Source of the DNA: Microvirga solisilvae
Lineage (GTDB): Bacteria; Pseudomonadota; Alphaproteobacteria; Rhizobiales; Beijerinckiaceae
Direction of reading: 5' to 3'
DNA length: 64,000 bases
Assembly: GCF_022808595.1 (NCBI RefSeq)
Contig: NZ_JAKUCN010000007.1
Location: 124,001 to 188,000 of the forward strand
A program made the position numbers and the translations under genes. This document shows, one piece after another, positions 9,326 to 18,656 of the stretch. The notes under the pieces are model-generated. The model did not search any database. It worked only from the letters and a program-made list of their open reading frames with translations, and was not told the DNA's origin. How positions within the stretch are numbered: position 1 is the stretch's first letter; the number at the start of each line of letters is the position of its first letter.

Positions 9326-10492
9326 CTAGGAGGCCGGCACGAAGTAGGCGTTCAACACTTTGCGATAGATCGACGCCAAGCGATCCAGGTCCTCGACCGC
9401 AACCCTCTCGTCGATCTGATGCATGGTCTGGCCAACGAGGCCGAACTCGACCACCGGGCAATCCTTCACGATGAAGCGGGCATCCGATGTGCCGCCCGTA
9501 GTCGAGAGCTTCGGCTTGAACCCCGTCTCTGCCTCGATAGCATCGGCGATGAAACCAACGAACTTGTTCGGCGGCGTGAGGAAGGCAATCGCGTTCGTCG
9601 GCTCCATCTTGAGCGTGTAGCGAATGCTGTTGCCAGCCGCCTCGCTCAGGCGACGGTCAACCTCCGCCTCCAGGCTCTCGGGCGTCCAGAGATCATTGAA
9701 GCGGATGTTGAAGGTAGCCCGCGCCTCGGCCGGGATCACATTGGAAGCGGGATTGCCCACATCTACCGTCGTCACCTCGAGATTCGACGCATCGAAATGA
9801 TCCGTACCGTGATCGAGCGGGGTGCGCAGGAGGCTTTCGAGCAGGCGCAGCATACCGGGGATCGGATTGTCGGCGAGATGCGGATACGCCACGTGTCCCT
9901 GCTTGCCTTCCACCACGACCTTGCCGGTGAGCGAGCCACGTCGGCCGATCTTGATCATGTCGCCGAGCTGGTTGGGATTGGTCGGTTCACCAAGAATGCA
10001 ATGATCGAAGCGTTCGCCACGCCCCTTCGCCCATTCAAGAAGCTTGACCGTGCCGTTGATGGCAGGTCCCTCCTCATCTCCCGTGATAAGGAAACCGATA
10101 GAGCCTGAAAAATCCGGATTCTCGCGAATGAACTCGAGCGCCGCTGCCATCATGCAGGCAATGCCGCCCTTCATGTCGACCGCGCCGCGCCCATAGAGCT
10201 CGCCCGCTTCGATCTCACCGCTGAAGGGATCGTGGCGCCAGCGGCTGACATCGCCCGGCGGCACGACATCCGTGTGACCGGCGAAGAGCAGATACGGCTT
10301 GCCTGTGCCGTACCGCGCATAGAGGTTCTCGACATCCGGCGTGCCGGGTTCCGAGAAGACCGGGCGATGCACCTCGAAGCCCGCCTGCTTCAGCACGCTT
10401 TCAATGAAGGAAAGCGCCCCACCCTCCTCCGGCGTCACCGAAGGGCAGCGAAGAAGCGATTGGGCTAGAGCGAGGGGCAGCGAGTTGGTCAT
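9326..10492 (-). CDS. dapE: Succinyl-diaminopimelate desuccinylase
   Basis: A di-zinc M20-family hydrolase of the succinylase branch of lysine and meso-diaminopimelate synthesis. The 388-residue length fits. Motifs are [12 protein letters not shown] near 69-80 (first metal His and catalytic Asp), [10 protein letters not shown] near 99-108 (bridging Asp) and [12 protein letters not shown] near 131-142 (catalytic and ligand Glu). The lid domain spans about 180-290. dapD is two genes upstream on the same strand, and a DUF805 gene lies between and overlaps dapE by 4 bp. Confidence 0.96.
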   Translation of the reverse strand: MTNSLPLALAQSLLRCPSVTPEEGGALSFIESVLKQAGFEVHRPVFSEPGTPDVENLYARYGTGKPYLLFAGHTDVVPPGDVSRWRHDPFSGEIEAGELYGRGAVDMKGGIACMMAAALEFIRENPDFSGSIGFLITGDEEGPAINGTVKLLEWAKGRGERFDHCILGEPTNPNQLGDMIKIGRRGSLTGKVVVEGKQGHVAYPHLADNPIPGMLRLLESLLRTPLDHGTDHFDASNLEVTTVDVGNPASNVIPAEARATFNIRFNDLWTPESLEAEVDRRLSEAAGNSIRYTLKMEPTNAIAFLTPPNKFVGFIADAIEAETGFKPKLSTTGGTSDARFIVKDCPVVEFGLVGQTMHQIDERVAVEDLDRLASIYRKVLNAYFVPAS

Positions 10493-10902
10493 GCAGGCAC
10501 AGTTTCGAATGATTGCTTCCGATCAGGACCATAATGGTTTGGCCCCTTTGTGCCAGCCATAATCAGCAATTCGACGAAGTGTTCGATAGAAACCAGCAGC
10601 AAGGGCGCGAAGGCGATAGGAGAAATGGCACTAGTGAGAAAGAGGATGCAAAAAACGGTCACGCGCCAGCCGGTCCGATTGCGGTCGTGGAAACGCTTCA
10701 CCTGAAGGGCCGTGCAGGACATGGCAGCGATCAGAATCAGGAGAGTCAGAGGGGAGAGGTTGATCCAGAAGGTCTTGAGATAAAGTGCAAACCCGATGGT
10801 CAGAACAGCAGCCCAGAACGCTATTCCATAGAGAAATTGACGCCGTCCGATGCGGCCGCGAAAGCTAAAAAGAAATTTGAAGATCGCCAGCATATCAGCC
10901 AC
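10489..10902 (-). CDS. DUF805 family membrane protein
   Basis: 137 residues with four predicted membrane helices. Two DUF805 signatures are present: [12 protein letters not shown] near residues 12-23 and [11 protein letters not shown] near 69-79, plus a C-terminal KGPNHYGPD near 120-128. The family's role is unknown. Start is uncertain: GTG at 10902 or ATG at 10893. Both lie in or beside an 11-bp inverted repeat (10893-10933). It overlaps dapE by 4 bp and follows dapD after 43 bp, so it sits inside the diaminopimelate operon. Confidence 0.85.
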   Translation of the reverse strand: MADMLAIFKFLFSFRGRIGRRQFLYGIAFWAAVLTIGFALYLKTFWINLSPLTLLILIAAMSCTALQVKRFHDRNRTGWRVTVFCILFLTSAISPIAFAPLLLVSIEHFVELLIMAGTKGPNHYGPDRKQSFETVPA

Positions 10903-10933
10903 GCCCGAGATAAGGATCTGGACGTGGCTGATA
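10893..10933 (-). repeat. Perfect inverted repeat between dapD and the DUF805 gene
   Basis: Arms TATCAGCCACG (10893-10903) and CGTGGCTGATA (10923-10933) are perfectly complementary over 11 bp and separated by 19 bases. No T-run follows on the minus strand, so it is not a textbook terminator. It covers the translation start of the DUF805 gene, and may limit its translation or mark an mRNA processing point. Confidence 0.6.
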
Positions 10934-10945
10934 CGATACTAAGTA

Positions 10946-11788
10946 TCAGTCCCGCAACAACTCGTTGATGCCGGTCTTGGCGCGGGTTTGCGCATCCACG
11001 CGCTTCACGATGACGGCGCAGTAGAGCGACGGGCCGGGCGTACCGTCAGGCAGGGGCTTGCCGGGCAGCGAACCGGGCACGACCACCGAATATGGCGGCA
11101 CGCGGCCGACGAAGACCTCGCCGGTGTTGCGGTCGATGATCTTCGTAGAGGCGGAGATGAACACGCCCATGGAAAGCACTGAACCTTCGCCGACAATCAC
11201 GCCCTCCACCACCTCGGAACGGGCGCCGATGAAGCAATTGTCCTCGATGATGGTGGGATTGGCCTGGAGCGGCTCCAGCACGCCGCCGATGCCGACGCCG
11301 CCGGACAGATGCACGTTCTTGCCGATCTGTGCGCAGGAGCCCACGGTGGCCCAGGTATCGACCATCGTATTCTCGCCCACATAAGCGCCGAGATTGACGA
11401 AGGACGGCATCAGCACCACACCGGGGGCGATATAGGCGCCACGGCGCACGGTGCAGTTAGGAACGGCGCGGAAGCCCGCATCCTTGAATCGGTTCTCCCC
11501 CCATCCGGCGAACTTGGAGGGAACCTTGTCCCACCAAGTGGCCTCGCCAGGCCCCCCCTTGATGATTTCCATGTCGTTGAGGCGGAAGGAGAGGAGTACC
11601 GCTTTCTTCAGCCATTGATGCACCTGCCAGTCGCTTCCTGCCTTCTCCGCCACCCGGGCCTTGCCGGAATCGAGGAGTTCCATGGATTGCTCCACAGCCT
11701 CGCGGACGCCCCCCTTCGTGGCGGCGCTCACATTGGCGCGGTCTTCCCAGGCAGCATCGATGGTACGGGCGAGATCAGTCAGGGACAT
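10946..11788 (-). CDS. dapD: 2,3,4,5-tetrahydropyridine-2,6-dicarboxylate N-succinyltransferase
   Basis: Succinylates tetrahydrodipicolinate using succinyl-CoA in the diaminopimelate/lysine route. From the ATG at 11788 ([17 protein letters not shown]) it has 280 residues, the usual length; a longer frame to 11851 exists but adds an atypical 21-residue extension. An N-terminal helical domain is followed by a left-handed beta-helix of hexapeptide repeats from about residue 105 ([19 protein letters not shown], then [17 protein letters not shown]) to about 240. First gene of a probable dapD-DUF805-dapE operon; divergent from a histidine kinase gene. Confidence 0.96.
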   Translation of the reverse strand: MSLTDLARTIDAAWEDRANVSAATKGGVREAVEQSMELLDSGKARVAEKAGSDWQVHQWLKKAVLLSFRLNDMEIIKGGPGEATWWDKVPSKFAGWGENRFKDAGFRAVPNCTVRRGAYIAPGVVLMPSFVNLGAYVGENTMVDTWATVGSCAQIGKNVHLSGGVGIGGVLEPLQANPTIIEDNCFIGARSEVVEGVIVGEGSVLSMGVFISASTKIIDRNTGEVFVGRVPPYSVVVPGSLPGKPLPDGTPGPSLYCAVIVKRVDAQTRAKTGINELLRD

Positions 11789-11915
11789 GGGTTCACTCGG
11801 AGAATAAGGATTAACCGGGCCTTGCTTAGCAACGGGATTGGACCCTGTCACCTGGACACGCGAGAAACACCTACCAGAGTTCCTCTATTGCACTACACTC
11901 TATGACCCGAAGCCA

Positions 11916-13514
11916 ATGCTGCCGCTCATGATCCGTGTTCGCAATATACGAAGTGTGTTCTATGCCACGGCGATCTTGTTCGCCATCGCGGTGCTGGTCT
12001 TGCGCGGGGCCTTTCTCTGGATCGAGTACCGGACCGCTCTTACCCGGGCCGAGGCCGATACGCAGGATCTCTCCCTCCTCATGGAGGAATATACCAAGCG
12101 CACGCTCGAGACGAACGACCTGCTCCTGGAGGAGATCATCAGCTACGTGCATAGCAAGGGCGGCATTGATGCATTGGGCGAAGCGCAGGAGACCAGGAAT
12201 TTTCTGAGCGACCTGATACGCCGCTCCACGGCAAGCTACATCTTTCTTCTCGTCGACCGGGACGGACAACTGGTAACGAGTTCTGCGCCACAGGTTGAAG
12301 GCTCCATATCCTTCGCCGACAGAACCTGGTTCAAGGCTCATCGTGCAGGTGCCGAGAAGTTTGTCGGCGGCGCGATCATTGGGCGCATCAACCGTGAGCT
12401 TCTTTATACCTATTCCCGACGCATCTCCGATGCGAACGGAGAGTTTGAAGGTGTGGCCCATATCGGGCTGCGCCCCGATTTCCTGGAGAATTTTTCCCGC
12501 GCGGATGCCGATACTGAGAATGTGACCCTCGGCATATGGGGGAGGGACGGACGTGTCATCGCCCGTACCAGCCTGACGCAGGAGCAGATCGATGCGGGCG
12601 TTGGCCACACGGCTCTTTTCAACGAACAGGAGACGCGAGAGACAGGCACGTATTACGAGAAGGATTCCGTCGACGGGATCACCCGGATCATTTCGTTCCG
12701 CCGGCTTGAGCGCTGGCCTGTCACAGTGACGGCCAGCATCCCTAAGGCCATAGCCTTGGCATCGTGGACAAAGGGTCTTTACTGGAGCGTCGCGATCGCC
12801 GCCTTCATCGTCATCGCCTTCGGAGGAGTGACCTGGTTCGGCATCACGCTCACCAGGGAAATGGAGCAGACGCAGAAGCAACTCCAGACGGTCAATGGCG
12901 AGCTTGCTCAGGCGGTTACCGACAAGGTCATGCTGCTTCAGGAAATTCATCACAGGGTGAAGAACAACTTGGCCGTGACATCGAGCCTTCTCCAGATGCA
13001 GGCACGACGCTTCTCCGATGAGAGCGTGAAGGCTGCATTCCAGGAAACGCAGGATCGTCTTCAGTCAGTCGGGCTCATCCATGACCTGCTCTATCGCAAG
13101 GAGACCGGCGACACGATCAATCTGCAGGATTACCTGATGCGCCTTATCGACGAGATCTCGGCGACCTATGGCGCAACCGCACGCCATATTGCTGTCGATC
13201 TCCAGGCCGAGCCGATCCTCATCGATCTGGGACGCGCCGTTCCGCTCGCGCTTGCGGTGACGGAGGCCATCACGAATGCCTTCAAGCATGCTTTCGATCC
13301 GGGACAAGGCGGGCGAATTCAGGTGATCGCCCAGCGCTCCGGATCGCAAATCGAAATCTGCGTGAAGGACAATGGGAAGGGATGCTCGGATGCCAGCGAG
13401 AACAATGGTTCCCTGGGCATGAAGCTCATCCGCGCCTTCGCCATGCAGCTCAACGGCACGTTCACGATCGAGAATGCAGATGGGACGATCGTCAGACTCG
13501 CGTTTCCCGCCTGA
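11916..13514 (+). CDS. Membrane-bound HisKA_2-type sensor histidine kinase with extracytoplasmic Cache-like domain
   Basis: 532 residues from the ATG at 11916 (starts at 11838 or 11928 are possible). A membrane helix near 10-33, a periplasmic region of about 255 residues resembling a Cache sensor (FLLVDRDGQLVTS, then FADRTWFKAH and the RRISDANGEFEGV strand), and a second helix near 289-311 precede the kinase. The H-box EIHHRVKNNL with His345/His346 is of the HisKA_2 class, followed by the LLQMQARR segment, a PLALAVTEAITNAFKHAF N-box and a DNGKGC G1 box. HisKA_2 kinases feed the PhyR general stress pathway or orphan regulators in alphaproteobacteria. No response regulator is adjacent. The signal is unknown. 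Confidence 0.9.
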   Translation: MLPLMIRVRNIRSVFYATAILFAIAVLVLRGAFLWIEYRTALTRAEADTQDLSLLMEEYTKRTLETNDLLLEEIISYVHSKGGIDALGEAQETRNFLSDLIRRSTASYIFLLVDRDGQLVTSSAPQVEGSISFADRTWFKAHRAGAEKFVGGAIIGRINRELLYTYSRRISDANGEFEGVAHIGLRPDFLENFSRADADTENVTLGIWGRDGRVIARTSLTQEQIDAGVGHTALFNEQETRETGTYYEKDSVDGITRIISFRRLERWPVTVTASIPKAIALASWTKGLYWSVAIAAFIVIAFGGVTWFGITLTREMEQTQKQLQTVNGELAQAVTDKVMLLQEIHHRVKNNLAVTSSLLQMQARRFSDESVKAAFQETQDRLQSVGLIHDLLYRKETGDTINLQDYLMRLIDEISATYGATARHIAVDLQAEPILIDLGRAVPLALAVTEAITNAFKHAFDPGQGGRIQVIAQRSGSQIEICVKDNGKGCSDASENNGSLGMKLIRAFAMQLNGTFTIENADGTIVRLAFPA

Positions 13515-13517
13515 CGA

Positions 13518-14123
13518 TCAGAAGGATGTCCGCTGGCGAATGGCGGCGGAGAGTGTTCCCTCATCCAGATAATCAAGCTCGCCACCGACAGGCACGCCGT
13601 GGGCGAGCTTCGTCACCTTCACGGGAAGATGCTCGAGCAGCTCGGTGATGTAATGCGCCGTCGTCTGGCCATCGACCGTGGCGTTGAGCGCGAGGATGAT
13701 CTCCGTCACGCCGGGCTCGGAGGCGCGCGCGACGAGCCGGTCGAGATTGAGATGCTCCGGGCGCACGCCGTCGAGCGGCGAGAGTACGCCGCCGAGCACG
13801 TGGTATTTAGCATTGACCGCGCCGGAGCGCTCCAGCGCCCAGAGGTCGGACACGTCCTCCACCACCACGAGAATCGACGGATCGCGCTTGGCATCGCGGC
13901 AGATGGTGCAGGGCTCGGAGGTATCGACGTTGCCGCAGGACGAGCACACCACGATGCGCTCATTGGCAACGCGCATGGCATCGCTCAGCGGATTGAGCAG
14001 CGTGTCCCGCTTCTTGATGAGATGCAGCGCGGCGCGACGCGCCGAGCGCGGACCCAAGCCCGGCAGGCGCGCGAGCAGCTGGATCAGGCGCTCGATCTCG
14101 GGACCGGCAACGTGCTGGGCCAT
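13518..14123 (-). CDS. recR: Recombination protein RecR
   Basis: Works with RecF and RecO to load RecA on gapped DNA. 201 residues with the family order: helix-hairpin-helix [19 protein letters not shown] near 17-35, a four-cysteine zinc motif (CSSC...CTIC, about 60-76) and a Toprim domain beginning [18 protein letters not shown] near 84-101. Last gene of the dnaX-ybaB-recR cluster, 8 bp after ybaB. Tail-to-tail with the histidine kinase, only 3 bp apart. Confidence 0.97.
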   Translation of the reverse strand: MAQHVAGPEIERLIQLLARLPGLGPRSARRAALHLIKKRDTLLNPLSDAMRVANERIVVCSSCGNVDTSEPCTICRDAKRDPSILVVVEDVSDLWALERSGAVNAKYHVLGGVLSPLDGVRPEHLNLDRLVARASEPGVTEIILALNATVDGQTTAHYITELLEHLPVKVTKLAHGVPVGGELDYLDEGTLSAAIRQRTSF

Positions 14124-14131
14124 CGACAGCC

Positions 14132-14449
14132 TCAGAACTTGAAGCCCGGAGGCAGCGGAAGACCCTTGGTGATGCTCTGCATGTGCTCCTGCGCGGCGCG
14201 GTCGGCCTTGCCGCGTGCATCGTTCATGGCGGCGACGATGAGATCTTCGAGGATTTCCTTCTCGTCCGGATTCATGAGCGACGGATCGATGCTGATCGCC
14301 TTGAGATTGCCCTTGCCGGAAATCTTCACTGTCACGACACCGCCGCCGGCACTGCCTTCCACTTCGAGATTGTCGAGCTCGGCCTGGGCATCCTGCAGCT
14401 TCTGCTGCATCGCCTGAGCCTGCTTCATCAGCCCCATGATGTCTTTCAT
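14132..14449 (-). CDS. YbaB/EbfC family nucleoid-associated protein
   Basis: A 105-residue DNA-binding protein that forms dimers. The start [22 protein letters not shown] is the helical arm, followed by the strand [29 protein letters not shown] and [17 protein letters not shown], all hallmarks of the family. Family members bind DNA weakly with little sequence preference and may influence gene expression. Located between dnaX and recR, the conserved bacterial arrangement. Confidence 0.96.
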   Translation of the reverse strand: MKDIMGLMKQAQAMQQKLQDAQAELDNLEVEGSAGGGVVTVKISGKGNLKAISIDPSLMNPDEKEILEDLIVAAMNDARGKADRAAQEHMQSITKGLPLPPGFKF

Positions 14450-14464
14450 GACCTCGCTCCTCGA

Positions 14465-16300
14465 TTAGAAAATTTCGTCGTCATCGGCTTCGGCCTGATG
14501 CGCCGCCAGCACATCGGCTTCGCTCAATTCGGTCTCGGCCTCTTCGCCGGCCTTGTCTGCGCGCTCGATCACGTTGACGATCTGCGCGCCGGGAAATTTG
14601 GAAAGCACCGCCTGCACGAGCGGATGGTTCGCAGCACCTTCCTTGCGTTCACGCTCGGCGGTGATCGCCTGCTCGCGCAAGGTGGGTGCGCCCTCCTCGG
14701 AGGAGAGCGACACCATCCAGCGCTGACCGGTCCATTGCTGCAACGCGCGGGACAGATCGTTGGCGATGGTGCGGTTGCCGCTGTCAGTGAGGCTGAGCTC
14801 GATATGGCCTTCCTCGAAGCGCACGAGACGCACATCGCGTTCGAGCGCGGCTTTCAGCACGATCTCGCGCTTCTCGCCGGCGAGCGCCACCACATCCTCG
14901 AAACGACGCAGGCGCATGGTCGGCTCAGTCTGCGCTGCTTGGGGACGCGGCTGCGGCTGAGGCTGCGAAGTCGCAAGCGCCATGTTGCCGGACACCGACG
15001 GACCGCTAGGACCGCCAGATGGCCTAGACAGAGCGGGGCCACCTGAAGGAACCGGTGCGCCATCTTTCAGCGCGCGCAGAGCTTCATCAGGCGTCGGCAG
15101 ATCGGCGGCATAGGCGAGACGCACGAGCACCATCTCCGCCGCCGAGATCGGACGGCTGGAGGATTGCACCTCTGGGATGCCCTTCAGCAGCATCTGCCAG
15201 GCGCGCGAGAGCGTGCGCACGGAAAGCTTCTGTGCGTAATCGAGACCGCGCGTGCGTTCGATCTCGGACAGAGCCGGATCCTTCGCCGCTTCGGGAATGA
15301 GCTTCAGGCGCGTGACCACATGCGAGAAGGCGGCGAGATCGGACAGGATCACCGCCGGGTCGGCACCCGCATCGTATTGCGAGCGAAGGCCTGCGAAAGC
15401 GGCGGGAACGTCGCCCTTCATCACGGCTTCGAACAGATCGAGCACCTGCGTGCGGTCGGCCAATCCCAGCATGTCGCGCACGGTGTCGGGCGTGACAACG
15501 CCTGCGCCATGCGCGATGGCCTGATCCATGAGCGAGAGCGAGTCGCGCGCAGAACCTTCCGCCGCGCGGGCAATCGCCGCGAGTGCTTCCTGATCGGCCT
15601 GCACGCCTTCGGCCTGGCAGATGCGGCCGAGATGGGCGACGAGCTTGTCGGCCTCGATGCGACGCAGATCGAAGCGCTGGCAGCGCGACAGGATGGTGAC
15701 GGGGACTTTACGGATTTCGGTGGTGGCGAAGATGAACTTCGCGTGCGGCGGCGGCTCCTCAAGCGTCTTCAGGAAGGCGTTGAACGCCTTCTCCGAGAGC
15801 ATGTGAACCTCGTCGATGATGTAGACTTTGTAGCGGGCAGAAACCGGCGAATAGCGGATGCCGTCGATGATCTGGCGCACATCGTCGATGCCGGTATGGG
15901 ACGCGGCGTCCATCTCCAGCACGTCGACATGCCGCGATTCCATGATCGCCTGACAATGCACGCCGAGTTCCGGCATGTGGATGGTGGGCGCGCCGGTGCC
16001 GTCTTCCTTCTGGTAATTGAGGCCGCGGGCGAGAATGCGGGCGGTAGTGGTCTTGCCGACGCCGCGGACGCCGGTGAGCATCCAGGCCTGCGGAATGCGC
16101 CCCGTCTCGAAGGCATTTGAGAGGGTGCGCACCATTGCCTCCTGACCGATCAGGTCATCGAAGGTGCGGGGGCGGTATTTGCGGGCGAGAACGCGGTAAG
16201 GCGAAGCCTGCGCCTCGGGAGCGGGCGCAGCGGGGAAGCCCGGCAGGGCCGGCTCGTCGTTCAGGGGCGTGCCGGCTGTGGTATCGTCCATGGGCTGCAA
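14465..16300 (-). CDS. dnaX: DNA polymerase III subunit gamma/tau
   Basis: AAA+ clamp-loader subunit of the replicative polymerase; 611 residues. Walker A is [14 protein letters not shown] near 81-94, Walker B is IIDEVHMLS near 162-170, sensor 1 is [12 protein letters not shown], and an SRC arginine finger follows at LSRCQRF. The zinc module present in Escherichia coli is reduced here: only one cysteine (GVHCQAI) remains in the insert at about 100-125. A proline-rich linker (about 425-470) leads to the tau-specific C-terminal domain. I see no A-rich slippery site of the E. coli gamma type. It lies between the SRP RNA gene and ybaB. Confidence 0.96.
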   Translation of the reverse strand: MQPMDDTTAGTPLNDEPALPGFPAAPAPEAQASPYRVLARKYRPRTFDDLIGQEAMVRTLSNAFETGRIPQAWMLTGVRGVGKTTTARILARGLNYQKEDGTGAPTIHMPELGVHCQAIMESRHVDVLEMDAASHTGIDDVRQIIDGIRYSPVSARYKVYIIDEVHMLSEKAFNAFLKTLEEPPPHAKFIFATTEIRKVPVTILSRCQRFDLRRIEADKLVAHLGRICQAEGVQADQEALAAIARAAEGSARDSLSLMDQAIAHGAGVVTPDTVRDMLGLADRTQVLDLFEAVMKGDVPAAFAGLRSQYDAGADPAVILSDLAAFSHVVTRLKLIPEAAKDPALSEIERTRGLDYAQKLSVRTLSRAWQMLLKGIPEVQSSSRPISAAEMVLVRLAYAADLPTPDEALRALKDGAPVPSGGPALSRPSGGPSGPSVSGNMALATSQPQPQPRPQAAQTEPTMRLRRFEDVVALAGEKREIVLKAALERDVRLVRFEEGHIELSLTDSGNRTIANDLSRALQQWTGQRWMVSLSSEEGAPTLREQAITAERERKEGAANHPLVQAVLSKFPGAQIVNVIERADKAGEEAETELSEADVLAAHQAEADDDEIF

Positions 16301-16410
16301 GGCTTTGGAAAACTCTAGAGCTGCTTCCGCTTACGCGGAATCATCTCTCTGTGTTGGCCGCATTTTTTGGCGTCGAACCGGATTCCACTTCGCCGAAAAA
16401 TGCTTTGGGG

Positions 16411-16506
16411 TGGGAGGCTGGACGAAGACCCGTTCGGTCTCGTTAGGGCTGCTTCCTTCCGGACCTGACCCGGTTGGCGAGTGAGACGTCCCTCGCCAAC
16501 CTCCCA
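16411..16506 (-). ncRNA. ffs: 4.5S signal recognition particle RNA (small bacterial type)
   Basis: On the minus strand the core GGUCAGGUCCGGAAGGAAGC, the universally conserved SRP helix-8 internal loop and GGAA tetraloop region, runs from about 16473 down to 16454. Flanking sequence closes into one hairpin: GGGAGG at the 5' end (16505-16500) pairs with CCUCCC at the 3' end (16417-16412), and GGCGAGGGACGUC/GACCGAACGGGUC-like segments form the middle. The length of about 96 nt fits the small SRP RNA of alphaproteobacteria. It binds Ffh to target membrane proteins. It lies directly upstream of dnaX, its usual neighbour. Ends are estimated from the pairing. Confidence 0.92.
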
Positions 16507-16971
16507 ATGGCTATATGGGCGTTTCGGGACGGGAACGCAAGTTGGAAACCGCTATGCCGAGAGCCATCCCGGCTTTGCACAGGCCTGGCGGGTAACTAGC
16601 CTGACGAGAATGGCTTGGCCATGGCTTCAGGGCCTCCGTGAGGTGAGCGTGAGAATGGAATGGGCATGGGGAATGGCCTCGCGGCGTGGATCGCCCGAGG
16701 TTGTGGGGTGAGGGAGACGCGAGAGGTCGTCCGGTTCGCTTGTGAGAGGGAGAAGAACCTGACGGCCCCTCGCGCACGGTTCTTTTAGGCGTACACCGTG
16801 TCTTGCAACGATGGGCCTCCCGGCCCGGCTTGCGAGACCGAACCAGGACCGTTCCCGGCTCCGACACATGCGACGCCTCGCGAGCGCGCCCCTCATCGAG
16901 CCAGGACACCAACACCTATAGCCAAGGTTAGGGATATTGTCAAGAACAAAAGCGGAACATATCTCACAGGG
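16507..16971. other. Gene-free stretch between ffs and the repeat cluster
   Basis: No reading frame here has a credible start, ribosome binding site or family resemblance. The one long minus-strand frame that crosses it (16627-17337) continues through palindromic repeats and ends in low-complexity protein. The SRP RNA promoter should lie just beyond 16506 on the minus strand, but I see no clear boxes. No tRNA-like cloverleaf is apparent. Confidence 0.5.
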
Positions 16972-17192
16972 CGTCATTCCGGACGGCGTCAGCCGAGCCG
17001 GGATCGCGAGCAGGATGAAGCGCTGATCACCTCTCCCGGGCGGGAGAGGTCGGAGCGCAGCTCCGGGTGAGGGTTGTGCCCTTTCCGGATATGGCATTCC
17101 CTCACCCCTGCCCCTCTCCCACCCGGGAGAGGGGAAACCAGCACCATTCTTGTCCGACGATCCCGGATCGGCTTCCGCCGTCCGGGATGACG
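16972..17192. repeat. Composite intergenic palindromic element, copy 1 (long form)
   Basis: Terminal inverted repeats CGTCATTCCGGACGGC (16972) and GCCGTCCGGGATGACG (ending 17192) bound a 221-bp element. Inside lie the inner arm GGGATCGCGAGCAGGAT, hairpin modules CTCTCCCGGGCGGGAGAG (about 17032-17049) and CCTCTCCCACCCGGGAGAGG (about 17113-17132), and a CCCTCACCC stretch. Two more elements with the same ends occur at 18657-18757 and 31995-32136. No coding capacity. Confidence 0.8.
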
Positions 17193-17204
17193 CCAGTCGT
17201 CTCA

Positions 17205-17251
17205 CGTCATTACCGACACAAGGCATTACCGGCACAAGGCCGGTGATGACG
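17205..17251. repeat. Second intergenic palindrome family (CGTCATTACCG...CGGTGATGACG)
   Basis: A 47-bp imperfect inverted repeat with arms CGTCATTACCG and CGGTGATGACG and a central CACAAGG module that is repeated (ACCGACACAAGG, then ACCGGCACAAGG). It is distinct in sequence from the neighbouring CCGGGATGACG family, although the ends are related. It lies 80 bp before the HIT gene. Confidence 0.6.
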
Positions 17252-17330
17252 GAGGGAATGTCATTCCCCGGCAATCCCAACCGAGCAAGAACGGCTGACA
17301 CGCACCCGCGACCTCGGCTAGATAAGCGCC

Positions 17331-17741
17331 ATGACATTCCAGCTCGATTCCCGGCTCGAGGCCGACACGATCCCCATCGGCGACCTTGCTCTCTCCTCGG
17401 TTCTTCTCCTGAACGATGCCCGTTTTCCCTGGTTCGTGCTGGTGCCGCGCATCCCGAACGTGAGCGAGATCACCGATCTCTCGGACGAGCAATATGCGCA
17501 GCTCGCGCAGGAAATCCGCATCGCGACCAAGGTCATGCTGGAGCTGTCGCAACCCGACAAGGTGAATGTGGGCGCGCTCGGCAATATCGTGACGCAGCTC
17601 CATGTGCATGTGATCGGCCGCTTCCGCTCCGATCCCGCCTGGCCCGGTCCGGTCTGGGGCCACGGCACCCGCACTCCCTATCCCGATCATGCGGTGACTG
17701 CTCTCATCGAGCGGGCCGCAACCCTCTTTGCGAAAGCCTGA
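17331..17741 (+). CDS. HIT-domain protein (histidine triad nucleotide hydrolase family)
   Basis: 136 residues. The triad region reads QLHVHVIGR near 86-94: the central catalytic histidine and the last histidine of the HxHxH pattern are kept, and the first position is glutamine. A preceding NVGALGNIV stretch corresponds to the nucleotide-binding strand. HIT proteins hydrolyse dinucleoside polyphosphates, nucleoside phosphoramidates or AMP conjugates; the exact substrate is not predictable. It ends 2 bp before nudC, so two nucleotide-processing enzymes are co-transcribed. Confidence 0.88.
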   Translation: MTFQLDSRLEADTIPIGDLALSSVLLLNDARFPWFVLVPRIPNVSEITDLSDEQYAQLAQEIRIATKVMLELSQPDKVNVGALGNIVTQLHVHVIGRFRSDPAWPGPVWGHGTRTPYPDHAVTALIERAATLFAKA

Positions 17742-17743
17742 CC

Positions 17744-18646
17744 ATGGCGCGCCCCATCGGCTACATCACGAACCCTCTCGTCCGCCACAGCGCGGAGCGC
17801 GATCCCGAGGCGCTGCCCAAGGCCTCGCAGGACCCGAAGACGGCCCTTGTGCTGCTCGCGGGCGACCTGCCGATCCTTCAGGCCGGAGAACCCGGAACGG
17901 GCCTTCTGCCCGTCTCCACCTTGAGCCGCCTGCCCGCGCACAAGGAACAGGTTTATCTCGGCACGCTGCATGACCGCCCGGTGATCGCGACGCTCGCTGC
18001 GCCCGAGGCGGCGGAGCTGTTCCAGAACGACCCGGCCTACACGGTCACGGATTTGCGCGCCATCGCTGTGCGCGGGCTCGTGCCACAGGAAGAGCTCGGC
18101 ATTCTCGCCATGGCCAAGACCATGCTCGACTGGCACAACCGGCACCGTTTCTGCGCCAATTGCGGCGCGCCGACACAAGCAGCGCAAGCGGGCTTCCGCC
18201 GCGATTGCGCAGCCTGCGGCACGCAGCATTTCCCGCGCACCGATCCGGTGGTGATCATGCTGATCACGCGCGGCGACAAATGCCTCATGGGCCGCCAGGC
18301 GCGCTTTGCGGACAAGATGTATTCGTGCCTCGCAGGCTTCCTGGAGCCGGGCGAGACAGTCGAGGATGCGGTGCGCCGCGAAACCTTCGAGGAAGCGGGC
18401 ATCCGCGTGGGCGAGGTTCGCTATCTCACGTCACAGCCCTGGCCCTTCCCGTCGAACATCATGATCGGCTGCGTGGGCGAAGCGATCAGCGACGAGATCA
18501 ACTTCGACAGGGAAGAACTCGAAGACGCACGCTGGTTCACGAAGGACGACGTGCGGCGCATGCTGGACGGCACGCACGAGGAATTTGCAGCGCCCTCCCC
18601 GATTGCGATCGCCAATCACCTGCTGCGGGAATGGGTGAAGAGGTAA
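17744..18646 (+). CDS. nudC: NAD(H) pyrophosphatase / NAD-capped RNA hydrolase NudC
   Basis: A Nudix hydrolase cleaving NADH, and in E. coli deNADding RNA 5' ends. The ATG at 17744 (MARPIGYITNPLVRHSAERD) gives 300 residues; the open frame runs back to 17150, but that extension is read from repeat DNA and the HIT gene. A zinc ribbon (FCANCG...CAACGTQHFPR, about 137-167) is followed by DPVVIMLI and the Nudix box GFLEPGETVEDAVRRETFEEAG near 204-225. The C-terminal SQPWPFP motif (about 238-244), typical of NudC, is present. Confidence 0.95.
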   Translation: MARPIGYITNPLVRHSAERDPEALPKASQDPKTALVLLAGDLPILQAGEPGTGLLPVSTLSRLPAHKEQVYLGTLHDRPVIATLAAPEAAELFQNDPAYTVTDLRAIAVRGLVPQEELGILAMAKTMLDWHNRHRFCANCGAPTQAAQAGFRRDCAACGTQHFPRTDPVVIMLITRGDKCLMGRQARFADKMYSCLAGFLEPGETVEDAVRRETFEEAGIRVGEVRYLTSQPWPFPSNIMIGCVGEAISDEINFDREELEDARWFTKDDVRRMLDGTHEEFAAPSPIAIANHLLREWVKR

Positions 18647-18656
18647 GCTCGTTTAG

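Noticed and set aside
14465..16300. Programmed frameshift in dnaX
   Set aside because: No A-rich slippery heptamer was found in the proline-rich linker region where E. coli shifts frame.
16627..17337. 236-residue minus-strand open frame in the gene-free region
   Set aside because: It translates palindromic repeats and low-complexity Pro/Arg/Gly sequence, has no ribosome binding site and no family likeness.
17150..17743. 198-residue N-terminal extension of nudC
   Set aside because: The extension reads repeat DNA and the HIT gene in another frame. NudC homologues start near 17744, two bases after the HIT stop.
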